A DNA stretch of 64,000 nt from Intrasporangiaceae bacterium (GCA_021324575.1 JAJPIW010000035.1:1-64000), one strand, 5' to 3'. Numbered from the stretch's first letter, positions 8,871 through 17,787 are shown. Notes: generated by a model from the sequence alone, not told the origin. Program-made: numbers and translations.

Positions 8871-10525
8871 CGGCGCGCCACCCGTCGCTCCTTCTCGTGG
8901 TGTTGTTGTCTCTGTTGCTGCTGCTGTTGTTGCTGTTGTTCCTGCTGGGCACTGCCGCTCATGGCGTCCTCGCGAGAGGTCGTGGGGGCGCTCATGACGA
9001 CGACCTCACGGGTGTCGGTCGCCTCGTCCCGCGGCACGAACGGCCCACGGTCGCCCTTGCGAGCGATCACCCAGGTGTCCTTGGAGCCGCCGCCCTGGCT
9101 GGAGTTGACGACGAGCTCGCCCTCGGGCAGGGCCACCCGGGTCAGGGCCCCGGGCAGGACCCGGATCCGGTCGCCGTCGTTGACCGCGAACGGACGCAGG
9201 TCGACGTGCCGGGGCCGGAGCGCCCCGTTGATGAAGGTGGGCACCGTCGACAGCTGGACCACGGGTTGGGCGATCCAGCCTCGGGGGTCGTCGGTGAGGG
9301 TCCGGCGGAGCCGGTCGAGGGTCTCGCCGCTCGCCCGAGGGCCGATGACCAAGCCCTTGCCGCCCGAGCCGTCGACCGGCTTGACCACCATCTCGTCGAG
9401 CCGACCGAGCACCGTCCTCAGCGCCTCGGGCTCGTTGCACCGGTAGGTGTCGACGTTGGGCAGGATCGGGTCCTCCCCGAGATAGAACCGGATGAGGTCC
9501 GGCAGGTAGGAGTAGATGAGCTTGTCGTCGGCGACACCGTTGCCGATGGCGTTGGCCAGGCTGACTCGACCCGCCCGTAACGAGGACACCAGCCCGGCGA
9601 CACCGAGCATCGAGTCACCCCGGAAGTGGACGGGATCGAGGAAGTCGTCGTCGATCCGGCGGTAGATGACGTCGACCTGCTGCTCGCCCTGGGTGGTCCG
9701 CATCCGGACCTGTCCACCACTGCACACCAGGTCGCGTCCCTCGACGAGCTCGACACCCATCGTCCGGGCCAGGAGGGCATGCTCGAAGTAGGCACTGTTG
9801 TAGACGCCGGGCGTCAGGACGACGACGGTCGGGTCGCTCGTCCCGTCGGGTGCGGCCGCTCGCAGCGCCTTGAGGAGCATCCGCGGGTAGTCGTTCACGG
9901 GGCGGATCCGCATGGTGGAGAACGCCTCTGGGAACACGTTGGCCATGGCACGGCGGTTGGCGACGACATAGCTGACCCCGCTCGGGACCCGCACGTTGTC
10001 TTCCAGGACGCGGAAAGTACCTTCCTCGTCACGGATCAGGTCGACCCCGGCGACGTGCACTCGCACACCGTTGGCGGGGCGGATACCCATGACCGCGCGG
10101 TGGTAGTGGCTCGAGGAGGCGATCAGCTGCCACGGGATGACTCCCTCGTGGACCGACCGCGGGATCTCGCCCTCGCGGGAGTAGATGTCGTCCAGGAACG
10201 CCTCGAGGGCGGCGACCCGCTGGACGACGCCGGTCTCGATCGTTGCCCACTCGTCGGCGGAGAGGACGCGGGGGACGACGTCGAGCGGGAAGGGTCGCTC
10301 CTCCCCCGCATGGTCGAAGGTCACCCCCTGGTCGAGGTAGTTGCGCGCCAGCACGTCGGCCCGCTCGCGCATCGCCGTAGACGACATCGACCGCAGCGTG
10401 TGGTGGACCGGTTTGTAGGGCGCCCGAGCCACACCCGGCGCCGCCAGCATCTCGTCCCAGGCCGCGCCCCTGCCGATGTAGTCATCGAAGAGGGACGTCG
10501 CAGTGTCCTCGCTCACAGTGGGCAC
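8864..10525 (-). CDS. circularly permuted type 2 ATP-grasp protein with polyglutamine tail
   Basis: This 553-aa protein belongs to the DUF404/DUF407 ATP-grasp family, predicted to ligate amino acids or peptides using ATP. Recognisable blocks are VLEDNVRVPSGVSYV, DVIYRRIDDDFLDP, the glycine-rich loop VVKPVDGSGGKG and LRPFAVNDG. The last 30 or so residues differ from the family core: a glutamine run followed by HH and basic residues, encoded by CAG/CAA repeats. Start ATG 10525 gives the expected N-terminus. The gene lies 30 bp downstream of ribA on the same strand, so it may belong to the larger minus-strand operon. Confidence 0.9.
   Translation of the reverse strand: MPTVSEDTATSLFDDYIGRGAAWDEMLAAPGVARAPYKPVHHTLRSMSSTAMRERADVLARNYLDQGVTFDHAGEERPFPLDVVPRVLSADEWATIETGVVQRVAALEAFLDDIYSREGEIPRSVHEGVIPWQLIASSSHYHRAVMGIRPANGVRVHVAGVDLIRDEEGTFRVLEDNVRVPSGVSYVVANRRAMANVFPEAFSTMRIRPVNDYPRMLLKALRAAAPDGTSDPTVVVLTPGVYNSAYFEHALLARTMGVELVEGRDLVCSGGQVRMRTTQGEQQVDVIYRRIDDDFLDPVHFRGDSMLGVAGLVSSLRAGRVSLANAIGNGVADDKLIYSYLPDLIRFYLGEDPILPNVDTYRCNEPEALRTVLGRLDEMVVKPVDGSGGKGLVIGPRASGETLDRLRRTLTDDPRGWIAQPVVQLSTVPTFINGALRPRHVDLRPFAVNDGDRIRVLPGALTRVALPEGELVVNSSQGGGSKDTWVIARKGDRGPFVPRDEATDTREVVVMSAPTTSREDAMSGSAQQEQQQQQQQQQRQQHHEKERRVARRC
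8901..8947 (-). repeat. CAG/CAA trinucleotide tract encoding a polyglutamine tail
   Basis: The + strand here is a run of mostly TTG and CTG triplets, read on the minus strand as CAA and CAG. It encodes about 15 glutamines, broken by one glutamate and one arginine, at the C-terminus of the ATP-grasp protein. Mixed CAG/CAA codons suggest the tract is maintained rather than freshly expanded, though such tracts can slip. Confidence 0.85.
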
Positions 10526-10555
10526 TCTATTGGGGAGGGCGAACGCGCGCGTGTC

Positions 10556-11251
10556 CTACATGTCACGGGGGTGTTTCCGGGCGTATGCCGGGTGCCTCGC
10601 CTCCTCCACCGGGAGGGTCAGGTCGTGTCCGCCGCGAGCGGCCTTGGTCTGCAGGTAGGTCACGTTGGTGGGCGACACGTGGACGGCCGTCGGAACCCGG
10701 CGAGCCACGACGACGCCCCGAGCGGCAAGCTGTCGAGCCTTGTCGGGGTTGTTGCTCAGCAGCACGATGCGCGGGGCACCGAGGGCGTGCAGCATCTGGG
10801 CCGCGGCGGTGTAGTCGCGCGCATCTTTGGGGTACCCGAGGGCCTCGTTCGCGGCATACGTGTCCAGGCCCTCGTCCTGCAGTGCGTAGGCGTCGACCTT
10901 CCCGTAGAGCCCGATCCCCCTTCCCTCCTGCCGGAGGTAGAGGACATATCCTCCGACCTCGGCGATCCGGCCGACGGCTTCACGCAGCTGCGCGCCGCAG
11001 TCGCACCGGCCGCTGCCGAAGACGTCCCCGGTGAGGCACTCGCTGTGCAGCCGGACGAGCGGCTCGTGGTCGGTGGAGTGCAGGGCGGTCGTATGCCGCC
11101 AGCGAGCGCCGAAGCCGAGAGCCAGGTGCTCGCGACCATCGACCAACCCACGGAAGGTGTGCAACCGGGCGATGACCGTGTAGCCGTCGCCGAAACGGAG
11201 CGGCACGTCGACCCGTTGGCGAATCGTCGCGGCTGGCGGTTGTGGCGTCAT
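10556..11251 (-). CDS. ribA: GTP cyclohydrolase II
   Basis: This 231-aa enzyme opens GTP to 2,5-diamino-6-ribosylamino-4(3H)-pyrimidinone 5'-phosphate, formate and pyrophosphate. The zinc cysteines are C72, C83 and C85 in [17 protein letters not shown], followed by [10 protein letters not shown] and the [16 protein letters not shown] block. There is no DHBP synthase (RibB) domain. It overlaps the RibD-like gene by 4 bp (ATGA). Its neighbours are not ribE/ribH, so it may feed a special pathway rather than housekeeping riboflavin. Confidence 0.92.
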   Translation of the reverse strand: MTPQPPAATIRQRVDVPLRFGDGYTVIARLHTFRGLVDGREHLALGFGARWRHTTALHSTDHEPLVRLHSECLTGDVFGSGRCDCGAQLREAVGRIAEVGGYVLYLRQEGRGIGLYGKVDAYALQDEGLDTYAANEALGYPKDARDYTAAAQMLHALGAPRIVLLSNNPDKARQLAARGVVVARRVPTAVHVSPTNVTYLQTKAARGGHDLTLPVEEARHPAYARKHPRDM

Positions 11252-11952
11252 GTGTCACCTCTGGGTGCATCGTCGGTGCAACGGTCGGACAGGGCGATCC
11301 GGATCAGGGCGACGCCTCCGACGGTGGCGGCCTCGATGACCCGGGCCCGGTGGTCGGCCGTCCAGGGGTAGGCGCCGTCGTTGACGAAGCGGGGGCCCGC
11401 GCCGACGAAGAACGGCGCGACCGCGAGGTGCAGCTCGTCCGCCACGCCGGCGCCGAGGAACGCGGTCAGGATGCCCGAACCGCCCTCGACGAGCAGTCGT
11501 CGTATGCCGCGCCCGGCCAGCGTGTCGACGATCCCCGAGGGGCCGGTCGCGGGATCGAACGCCAGGACGTCGGCTCGCTCGCCGAGGCGCCGGGCCAGGG
11601 CACCGGCAACGGCGGTGGCCGCGAGGACGAGGCGCTCGCCCCGACCGGTCGTGAAGAACCGTGCCGCGGGGTCGAGGTCGCCGCTGGCCGTGACGGTGAC
11701 CCTGGTCGGGGACTCGCTCCGCCCGGCCGCGACCCGCGCCGCCCTCCGGCCGGTGTCGCGTACAAGGAGGCGCGGGTCGTCTGTGCGGACCGTCCCGGCG
11801 CCGACGAGGATCGCGTCGCAGGAGGCGCGGACCGCATCGGCCCGGTCGAGGTCGGTGGCGTCGGACAGGACGAGGCGGTGGGGTGAGTCGTCGTCGAGCC
11901 GGCCGTCGAGGGACATGGCGGCGCTGAGGATCGTGTACGGGACGGGTGTCAC
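11248..11952 (-). CDS. RibD C-terminal-domain reductase (pyrimidine/dihydrofolate reductase fold)
   Basis: This 234-aa stand-alone RibD C-terminal domain begins [21 protein letters not shown], with [16 protein letters not shown] in the second half. These enzymes reduce the ribosyl side chain of the RibA-derived pyrimidine with NADPH. The deaminase domain is missing. The GTG at 11952 overlaps the upstream flippase stop by 4 bp and its own stop overlaps ribA, so it is translationally coupled on both sides. Confidence 0.85.
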   Translation of the reverse strand: MTPVPYTILSAAMSLDGRLDDDSPHRLVLSDATDLDRADAVRASCDAILVGAGTVRTDDPRLLVRDTGRRAARVAAGRSESPTRVTVTASGDLDPAARFFTTGRGERLVLAATAVAGALARRLGERADVLAFDPATGPSGIVDTLAGRGIRRLLVEGGSGILTAFLGAGVADELHLAVAPFFVGAGPRFVNDGAYPWTADHRARVIEAATVGGVALIRIALSDRCTDDAPRGDT

Positions 11953-12905
11953 GCGTCACCGCCTGCGCGGGAGGGTTCGAGGCTGCGGGTCGATGCAACC
12001 GGCGCACACAACTCTCCAATTGCTCCGGTGTACACCGGAGCAATTGGAGAGTTGTGAACGGGACGAGCGCGGGACCCGTCGCCGCCCAGGCCGGCGCCGC
12101 GGAGGAAGGCCAAACCTGGGGACACGGCGAGGAGCGTGACGACACCGTGCACGACAGCAGCCGAGACCCCAGTGGCGGCGCCCAGGCCTGCGGCCGCGAA
12201 CGCCCAGGCCGCGACCCCCTCGCGCGGACCCCAGCCGGCGAGGTTGAGGGGCAACGCCCCACCTGCGAGGACGAGCAGGGCCAGCGGGATGAGTGTGCTC
12301 ACGGGTGCCTGTGCGCCCACCGAGCGGGCGGCGACGACGAAGGTCAGGGCGTGAGCGACCGCCACGACGAGCGAGGACAGGACGATCCCCGGCGCCCGCG
12401 CGAGCAGGACGAGCAGCGCCAGGAGGCAACCGCCGGCCGCCCACGGGGCGACCCGCCCCAGCCCAGCCGGCACGAGGGCGGGTGCGCTGGCGACGGCGGC
12501 ACCCGTCAGCAGCAGGGCAACGGACTGACCGAGCACGCGATCCGCCACTACCGTGCGCCCGGCCAGCCCCAGGTGCGACGCAGAGCGGCCGTGACGCACG
12601 GCCCGGTCCACGTCGCCGATCACCCCGAACGGAAGAGTCGCGTTGAGCAGCTGCGACCGGTAGTAGGCCCGTACGGCATCGACCACCCGCAGGTCGAGTC
12701 CGGCCCGCCGCGCGAGCAGGGTCCAGCGCCAGGCCGATGCGACAGTGGCGACAAGGGTGCAGCCGAGGGCGACGGCGACGGTCCGCAGGTCGACGGCGGC
12801 CAGCGCCGCCAGGAGGGTCCGGGGCCCGACCCACCACAGCGCGACCACGAGAACGAGCGCGCCCACGAGCGCGCGCCCGATACGCCATCCCGCGCGTCCA
12901 GCCAT
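11949..12905 (-). CDS. flippase-like integral membrane protein (lysylphosphatidylglycerol synthase TM-type)
   Basis: This 318-aa protein has about eight hydrophobic segments and the family motif SQLLNATLPFGVIGDVDRAVR, with PLNLAGWGPREGVAAWAF towards the C-terminus. Relatives move or modify lipid-linked substrates. The ATG at 12905 follows AGGAGG by 4 nt. The last 35 or so codons run through a 50-bp perfect palindrome and end in a GTGA overlap with the RibD-like gene. The tail therefore looks as if the palindrome was inserted into, or grew within, the gene end. Confidence 0.8.
   Translation of the reverse strand: MAGRAGWRIGRALVGALVLVVALWWVGPRTLLAALAAVDLRTVAVALGCTLVATVASAWRWTLLARRAGLDLRVVDAVRAYYRSQLLNATLPFGVIGDVDRAVRHGRSASHLGLAGRTVVADRVLGQSVALLLTGAAVASAPALVPAGLGRVAPWAAGGCLLALLVLLARAPGIVLSSLVVAVAHALTFVVAARSVGAQAPVSTLIPLALLVLAGGALPLNLAGWGPREGVAAWAFAAAGLGAATGVSAAVVHGVVTLLAVSPGLAFLRGAGLGGDGSRARPVHNSPIAPVYTGAIGELCAPVASTRSLEPSRAGGDA
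12007..12056. repeat. 50-bp perfect palindrome inside the 3' end of the flippase gene
   Basis: Arms 12007-12031 and 12032-12056 are perfect complements with no loop, centred on GTAC. The core CCAATTGCTCCGGTGT is nearly identical to the inner arm of the repeat at 4804-4876, so the two belong to one family. Unlike that copy, this one lies within a predicted open reading frame between co-directional genes. There it could attenuate transcription of the downstream RibD/RibA genes. Confidence 0.85.
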
Positions 12906-12982
12906 CCACCCTCCTGGGTCGGCGTCCGGCCAGACTCGGCCCGACACAGTTGACACGATGCCGCAGTGCCCTCGGTTCAGTT

Positions 12983-14056
12983 TCACACCCCTCCGAGGTC
13001 GGTCGACCCGACGGCGAGGGCTGACTCGACCCTGTCGACCGTGGATGACCACGGCGCCAGGGTCGCCCGCCGCACCCGGGCTGCCGCGCGGAGCCGAGTC
13101 CGGAGCTCGGGATCGGTGAGCCACCTTCTGATGGCATCAGCCAGGCCGGCGGCATCATCGGTCGCCGCGACGAGCCCCGGCACTCCCGTCCGCGTGGTCC
13201 CCAGCGCCTCGGCGACCCCACCCACCGGCGTCACGACCACGGGTATGCCGCGGGCCAGCGCCTCACCGACCACCATCCCGTACGTCTCGTGTCGCGACCC
13301 GACGACGAGCAGGTCGGTCGCGGCATACGACTCCCCCAGCTCCTCGGGAGGTTGCGGGCCGGCGAGTCGCACCCGGCCCCCCAGACCATTCCTGTCCACC
13401 TCAGTGATCAGTCGCTCGACGTATGCCGGGTCGACGGCCCGTGATCCGACGCACGTCCAGGTCCACTCCAGGTCGCGAATCCCGTTGAGAGCTGCGAGGA
13501 CTCGATCCTGCCCCTTGACAGGAGCCAGGGCGCCGACGGACAGCAGCCGGCCGCCGTCAGTGCCTCCCACTGCGGTGGGCGCAGGGTCGACGCCCGGCCT
13601 GGCGACGATGACCTGAGCGGGGTCGGCGGCGGTGTGCTGCAGGAGCCAGCCGCGGGTCCAGTCGCTCGTCACGATGACCCGCTGCGCCGAACTGACTGCA
13701 CGCAGCTCGGAGGCAACCAGCGCGGCGTCCGGCGCCACACCCACCCCGAGCGGGAGGTGGACCAGCAGCACGATCCCGAGCCGTCCAGCCTCGGCCGCCA
13801 GGAGTTCGCCGGCAGCCGATCCGACGAGCCCGTCGACGAGCACCACCGAGCCGGCCGCCAGCCCCGCCAGGACCGAACGCAGCGCAGTCAGACCGCCTGG
13901 GCCCGGTACTGGCCAGTCGCCCGGGATGTCGTGACGCACGACGCGCCTACCGCGTTCGGTGAGCTCGCGGCATACGCGCAGGTCATAGGCGTTGCCACCA
14001 CTGGGCCGGGCCGGGTCCTCGATCCCGGCCGGCACGACGAGGTGGACGGTCCTCAC
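12983..14056 (-). CDS. glycosyltransferase family 4 protein
   Basis: This 357-aa GT-B enzyme shows the GT4 features [20 protein letters not shown] (start of the nucleotide-sugar domain), a [21 protein letters not shown] acceptor/donor motif, and VTPVGGVAE. It transfers a sugar from an NDP-sugar to an unknown acceptor. The GTG at 14056 makes a 4-bp GTGA overlap with the PTPS-like gene, so it is preferred over the ATG at 14080. A 77-bp gap separates it from the flippase. Its neighbours suggest the acceptor could be a pterin or a lipid-linked intermediate. Confidence 0.85.
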   Translation of the reverse strand: MRTVHLVVPAGIEDPARPSGGNAYDLRVCRELTERGRRVVRHDIPGDWPVPGPGGLTALRSVLAGLAAGSVVLVDGLVGSAAGELLAAEAGRLGIVLLVHLPLGVGVAPDAALVASELRAVSSAQRVIVTSDWTRGWLLQHTAADPAQVIVARPGVDPAPTAVGGTDGGRLLSVGALAPVKGQDRVLAALNGIRDLEWTWTCVGSRAVDPAYVERLITEVDRNGLGGRVRLAGPQPPEELGESYAATDLLVVGSRHETYGMVVGEALARGIPVVVTPVGGVAEALGTTRTGVPGLVAATDDAAGLADAIRRWLTDPELRTRLRAAARVRRATLAPWSSTVDRVESALAVGSTDLGGV

Positions 14057-14439
14057 CAGGGGCGGGTGTAGGTCGCCCACGCGCTCGGGTTCTCGCGCAG
14101 GGTCACCTCGACCTCGGTGACGCCGGCCGCGCCCGGTCCGAGGTCGCTGGCGGCGACCCGGTCGGCGACGACGCGCGCGAGCACCTCGGTCGTCGTGTTG
14201 AGTCCGGCGAGGCTGGGGTCGTCGTCGAGGTTGCGGTAGGACAGGGCACCGACGACCGCGTGGAGTACCTCGCTCGCCCGCCCGATGTCGATGACGATCC
14301 CGTCTCGGTCGAGGTCCGGGCGGCGGAAGGTCACGTCGACGACGTAGGTCGCGCCGTGCAGTCCCTGGGCCGGCCCGAAGACCTCGCCGCGCAGGCTGTG
14401 GGCCACCATCATGTGGTCGCGAACGGTCACGCTGAACAC
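14053..14439 (-). CDS. divergent 6-pyruvoyl-tetrahydropterin synthase/QueD-like protein
   Basis: This 128-aa T-fold protein aligns with PTPS/QueD by [11 protein letters not shown] near the N-terminus, [12 protein letters not shown] in the middle and [13 protein letters not shown] at the C-terminus. The usual HGH zinc pair is reduced to HGA, and the catalytic Cys four residues before it is Ala. Zinc binding or chemistry is therefore probably altered. The conserved Glu near the C-terminus (RENP) remains and would bind a pterin ring. It sits between a dehydrogenase (3-bp gap) and a glycosyltransferase (4-bp overlap). Confidence 0.8.
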   Translation of the reverse strand: MFSVTVRDHMMVAHSLRGEVFGPAQGLHGATYVVDVTFRRPDLDRDGIVIDIGRASEVLHAVVGALSYRNLDDDPSLAGLNTTTEVLARVVADRVAASDLGPGAAGVTEVEVTLRENPSAWATYTRPW

Positions 14440-14442
14440 CGG

Positions 14443-15471
14443 TCAGCCTCCCTCTGGGTAGGTGATGACGTGGCAGATCGCGGGCTGTTCACCGCTCGCG
14501 AGCCGGGGCATCAGGTCGGGCAGCTCGTCGAACGGGGTGGTCCCGGTGAGGAGCACGTCGTATGCCGGATCCTCCAGCAGCCGCAGCGCGAGGGCCAGCC
14601 GGTCGGTCGTCGAGCGGCGGCTGGCCCGGGCCGGCCCGACCCGGCCGACCTGGCTGGAGCGGAGGGTGAGCCGCCTGGAGTGGAACGCCCCGCCGAGCTG
14701 CACGGTGACCTCGCGACGGCCGTACCAGCTGAGGTCGACGACGACACCTTCGACGCCGAGCAGGTCCAGGGAGGTCTGCAGGCCCGCTCCGGTGGCACTG
14801 GCGTGGATGACGAGGTCGAGGTCTCCGCCCGTTGCCGCGGCGGCCTCGGCCGGGGCGGCGAACCTGACGCCGAGCGCGTCGGACTCGCTGTGCCGCAACG
14901 GGTTCGCGTCGACGAGGGTGACGTCGACGCCGGGGATTCCGGCGAGGAGCCGGGCTGCACACAGCCCGACCATCCCACCACCGACGACGGCCACTCGGTC
15001 GCCGACGAGCGGTCCGGCGTCCCAGAGCGCGTTGACGGCGGTCTCGAGCGTTCCGGCGAGAACCGCGCGGTGGTCGGGTACGCCATCGGGAATCGGGGTC
15101 ACGGCCGCGGCGGGGACGACGTACCGGGTCTGGTGCGGGTGCAGGCAGAAGACGCGACGCCCGACCAGACGGTCCGGGCCGACTTCGGCGACGCCGACGC
15201 TCAGGTAGCCGGAGCTGACCGGACCGGGGAGGTCGCCCGCCTGGAACGGTCCGCGCATCGCGGCATACTCGCTCTCGGGGACACCGCCGGAGAAGACGAG
15301 CGTCTCGGTCCCCCGGCTCACCCCGGAGGCGACGGTCCGGACGCGGACCTCGTCCGGCCCCGGCTCCGGAAGGTCGACGGTCACGATCTCGCCGACCCCC
15401 GGCTCGCGCACCCGGAAGGCCCGCGCCGATCCCGCCGCCGACCCTGCCGCCAATCCTGTGGACTCGCTCAT
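14443..15471 (-). CDS. MDR-family dehydrogenase (BchC-like, no zinc motif)
   Basis: This 342-aa medium-chain dehydrogenase/reductase has the Rossmann motif VAVVGGGMVGLCAARLLAG. Its catalytic region reads GVSRGTETLVFSGG, with no GHE zinc motif. It resembles the BchC-like branch often annotated as zinc-binding alcohol dehydrogenase. The ATG at 15471 has GAGGGAG upstream and leaves a 59-bp divergent promoter region; an in-frame ATG at 15507 is the alternative. It is probably the first gene of the minus-strand pterin/glycosyl operon. Confidence 0.78.
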   Translation of the reverse strand: MSESTGLAAGSAAGSARAFRVREPGVGEIVTVDLPEPGPDEVRVRTVASGVSRGTETLVFSGGVPESEYAAMRGPFQAGDLPGPVSSGYLSVGVAEVGPDRLVGRRVFCLHPHQTRYVVPAAAVTPIPDGVPDHRAVLAGTLETAVNALWDAGPLVGDRVAVVGGGMVGLCAARLLAGIPGVDVTLVDANPLRHSESDALGVRFAAPAEAAAATGGDLDLVIHASATGAGLQTSLDLLGVEGVVVDLSWYGRREVTVQLGGAFHSRRLTLRSSQVGRVGPARASRRSTTDRLALALRLLEDPAYDVLLTGTTPFDELPDLMPRLASGEQPAICHVITYPEGG

Positions 15472-15530
15472 GAACCCGGCCGCTCCCTCACTCGTGAACC
15501 ATGGCATACGACAACGACCACGGAGGTGTG

Positions 15531-17684
15531 ATGCGTTCGGTTCACCGCGGTGTGGTCGGACGCGCCCTCGACCCGCTGGGCGGTCGGCTCGGCCCGGCCA
15601 ATGCCGTCACCGTCGGGCGTTCGGTGCTCGTGGTCGTCGTGGCTGTGCTCGTGGTGGCCGCGCCGACCGCCCGCTGGCCGATCGCCGGCCTCGCCACCTT
15701 CGCCCTGGTCCTGGACGGGGTCGACGGCTGGGTCGCGCGACGGACCGGGACGGTCACGCCGTTCGGGGCGCGGTTCGACATGGAGGTCGATGCCGCCCTC
15801 GTGCTCATCCTCGCCGTCCACGTCGCCGGGCAGCTCGGCATCGGCTGGGTCCTGTTCATCGGCGCCGCGCGCTACCTGCTCGCGATCGGCGTCTGGGTCG
15901 CGCCGTGGCTGGGTAGCCCTGTCCCGCAACGCTACTGGCGCAAGGTCGTGGCCGTTCTCCAGGTCGTCACCCTGGTCGTCGTCGGCACCGGGGTGCTCCC
16001 ACGGACCGCCGACCGGCTCGCCCTCGCTGGAGCGGGGCTGGCGCTGGCGGTCTCGTTCGGCACCCAGGTGTGGGAGGTCCGGCGGTTCCGCCCCACTGCG
16101 TCGCGCCGCTCGGCGGTCCTCGCCTCCGGGGTGGCCGTCGTCCTCGCGTGGGCCGTCCTCGCCGCCCCGGACGACGTGCGACAGGGGCTGGCTTCGATGG
16201 CCCAGATCCCCCTCGAGGGGCTCGTCGCGGTCGGCCTGGTGGTGCTGACCGGGGGCCGGGTCCGCGCCGTCCTCGCCGTGCTCGGCGCCCTGCTGCTGGC
16301 GGTCGTCGCGGTGGTCAAGCTCGCCGACCTCGGCTTCCGCGTCTCCCTCGGTCGGGCCTTCGACCCACCGACGGACTTCTCGTATGCCGGGTCCGCCGCC
16401 GGTCTCGCACGCGACTCACTGGGCCCGTTCGTCGGCACCCTCGTCGTCGTGCTCGCGGTGGGGCTCACGCTCGGGCTCGTGGCGGGGGTGGGTTGGGCCG
16501 GATGGCGCACGGCCCGTCTGGTCGCCACCCGACCGGTCACCAGCACTCGGGTACTCGTCGTCGGCGGCGCCGCCTGGGCGGTCGCCGCGGCCGTCGGGTT
16601 GCAGACTCCGACGGGGACGCCGGTCGCCGGACGGGCTACGGCCGGGGTCGCCGCCGCGCACGTGACCCAGCTGAGAGCCGACCTCGCCGACCGGGGCCGG
16701 TTCGGCGCGCGGATCGCGGCTGACCCGCTCGCCGGCGCGACCGCGACGAGCGAGCTCGGTGCCCTGCGCGGCAAGGACGTCCTGGTCGTCTTCGTCGAGA
16801 GCTACGGCCGGTATGCCGTCGAGGACTCACCTGTCGCGCCCGGGGTGACCGACGTGCTCAGGCGGGGTACGGATGACCTGGCGGCCGCCGGGTTCTCGGC
16901 ACGGTCCGGCTTCCTCACCTCGCCCACGTACGGCGGCATCAGCTGGCTGGCCCACTCCACCCTCGAGTCCGGGCTCTGGGTGGACCGTCAGGGCCGCTAC
17001 GACCAGCTGCTCACGACCAGCCGGACGACCCTCACCGGGCTCTTCGCCCGCAGCGGTTGGCGCACCGTGTGCGACGTCCCCGCGAACCGGCACGACTGGC
17101 CACCCGCTTCCTCCTTCTACCACTGCGACCAGACCTACGACGCCCGCAACATCGGCTACCACGGGCCGGCCTACGGCTATCCCCCCGTGCCTGACGAGTT
17201 CACCCTTGCCGCCTTCGCGCGCGACGAGCTGCAGCCCGGCCACGCCCCCGTCATGGCCGAGATCGACCTCGTGACCAGCCACGCGCCCTGGTCCCCCATC
17301 CCGCCGCTCCTCCCCTGGGCCGACCTCGGGAACGGGACGTCGTATGCCGCGGCAGCTCGACCGCAGCCGCGGCCCGGCGGTGAGCGGGCGGCATACGGCG
17401 CAGGCATCGAGTACTCGCTGGCCAGTCTCGTCGACTTCGTGAAGAACGCGGGCGACCCGAACCTCGTCCTTGTCGTACTCGGTGACCACCAGCCGTATGC
17501 CGCGGTCTCGGGAACGCACGCCGGCCACGACGTGCCGATCTCGGTCATCGCCCATGACCCCGCCGTGCTGGCTGCCGTGAACGACTGGGGCTGGACTGCC
17601 GGCCTGCTCCCGGCAGCGGACGCGCCGGTGTGGCCGATGGACACCTTCCCCGGAAGATTCCTCACCGCATACCGAAACCCTTGA
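15531..17684 (+). CDS. CDP-alcohol phosphotransferase fused to a sulfatase/LTA-synthase-like domain
   Basis: This 717-aa membrane protein has two modules. Residues about 1-190 hold the CDP-alcohol phosphotransferase signature DxxDGxxAR...GxxxDxxxD (DGVDGWVARRTGTVTPFG, then FDMEVD). More membrane segments follow to about residue 380. Residues about 410-717 form an alkaline-phosphatase-superfamily domain with metal-site candidates VVFVESYGRY, TSPTYGG and VLGDHQPY. It could attach a phospho-alcohol to a lipid or transfer a phospho-headgroup outside the membrane. The ATG at 15531 follows GGAGG by 4 nt. It is divergent from the pterin/glycosyl operon and probably part of the same pathway. Confidence 0.85.
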   Translation: MRSVHRGVVGRALDPLGGRLGPANAVTVGRSVLVVVVAVLVVAAPTARWPIAGLATFALVLDGVDGWVARRTGTVTPFGARFDMEVDAALVLILAVHVAGQLGIGWVLFIGAARYLLAIGVWVAPWLGSPVPQRYWRKVVAVLQVVTLVVVGTGVLPRTADRLALAGAGLALAVSFGTQVWEVRRFRPTASRRSAVLASGVAVVLAWAVLAAPDDVRQGLASMAQIPLEGLVAVGLVVLTGGRVRAVLAVLGALLLAVVAVVKLADLGFRVSLGRAFDPPTDFSYAGSAAGLARDSLGPFVGTLVVVLAVGLTLGLVAGVGWAGWRTARLVATRPVTSTRVLVVGGAAWAVAAAVGLQTPTGTPVAGRATAGVAAAHVTQLRADLADRGRFGARIAADPLAGATATSELGALRGKDVLVVFVESYGRYAVEDSPVAPGVTDVLRRGTDDLAAAGFSARSGFLTSPTYGGISWLAHSTLESGLWVDRQGRYDQLLTTSRTTLTGLFARSGWRTVCDVPANRHDWPPASSFYHCDQTYDARNIGYHGPAYGYPPVPDEFTLAAFARDELQPGHAPVMAEIDLVTSHAPWSPIPPLLPWADLGNGTSYAAAARPQPRPGGERAAYGAGIEYSLASLVDFVKNAGDPNLVLVVLGDHQPYAAVSGTHAGHDVPISVIAHDPAVLAAVNDWGWTAGLLPAADAPVWPMDTFPGRFLTAYRNP

Positions 17685-17748
17685 ACCAGAACGGGTTCCG
17701 ATCCGTGACATGGGGAGAGGCGACACCGCGTCGCTGAAGGAGGCTCCC

Positions 17749-17787
17749 ATGTCCTGGCGAAAGGTCGGTGGCCCTGATGGCCGGTAG
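17749..17787 (+). other. 12-codon ORF with strong Shine-Dalgarno, overlapping the next gene start
   Basis: GAAGGAGG at 17736-17743 is followed 5 nt later by an ATG that opens a 12-residue frame, MSWRKVGGPDGR, ending in TAG. It overlaps the start of the membrane protein in another frame. It could be a leader peptide giving translational coupling. Alternatively, a one-base error may split the true N-terminus of the membrane protein, because MSWRK...GR followed by PRTSVG would read naturally. Confidence 0.4.

Noticed and set aside
11949-13221. Longer N-terminal extensions of the flippase, glycosyltransferase and ribD frames
   Set aside because: The extensions are Arg-rich read-through in overlapping frames. 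Better starts have Shine-Dalgarno sites or 4-bp overlaps with the upstream gene.
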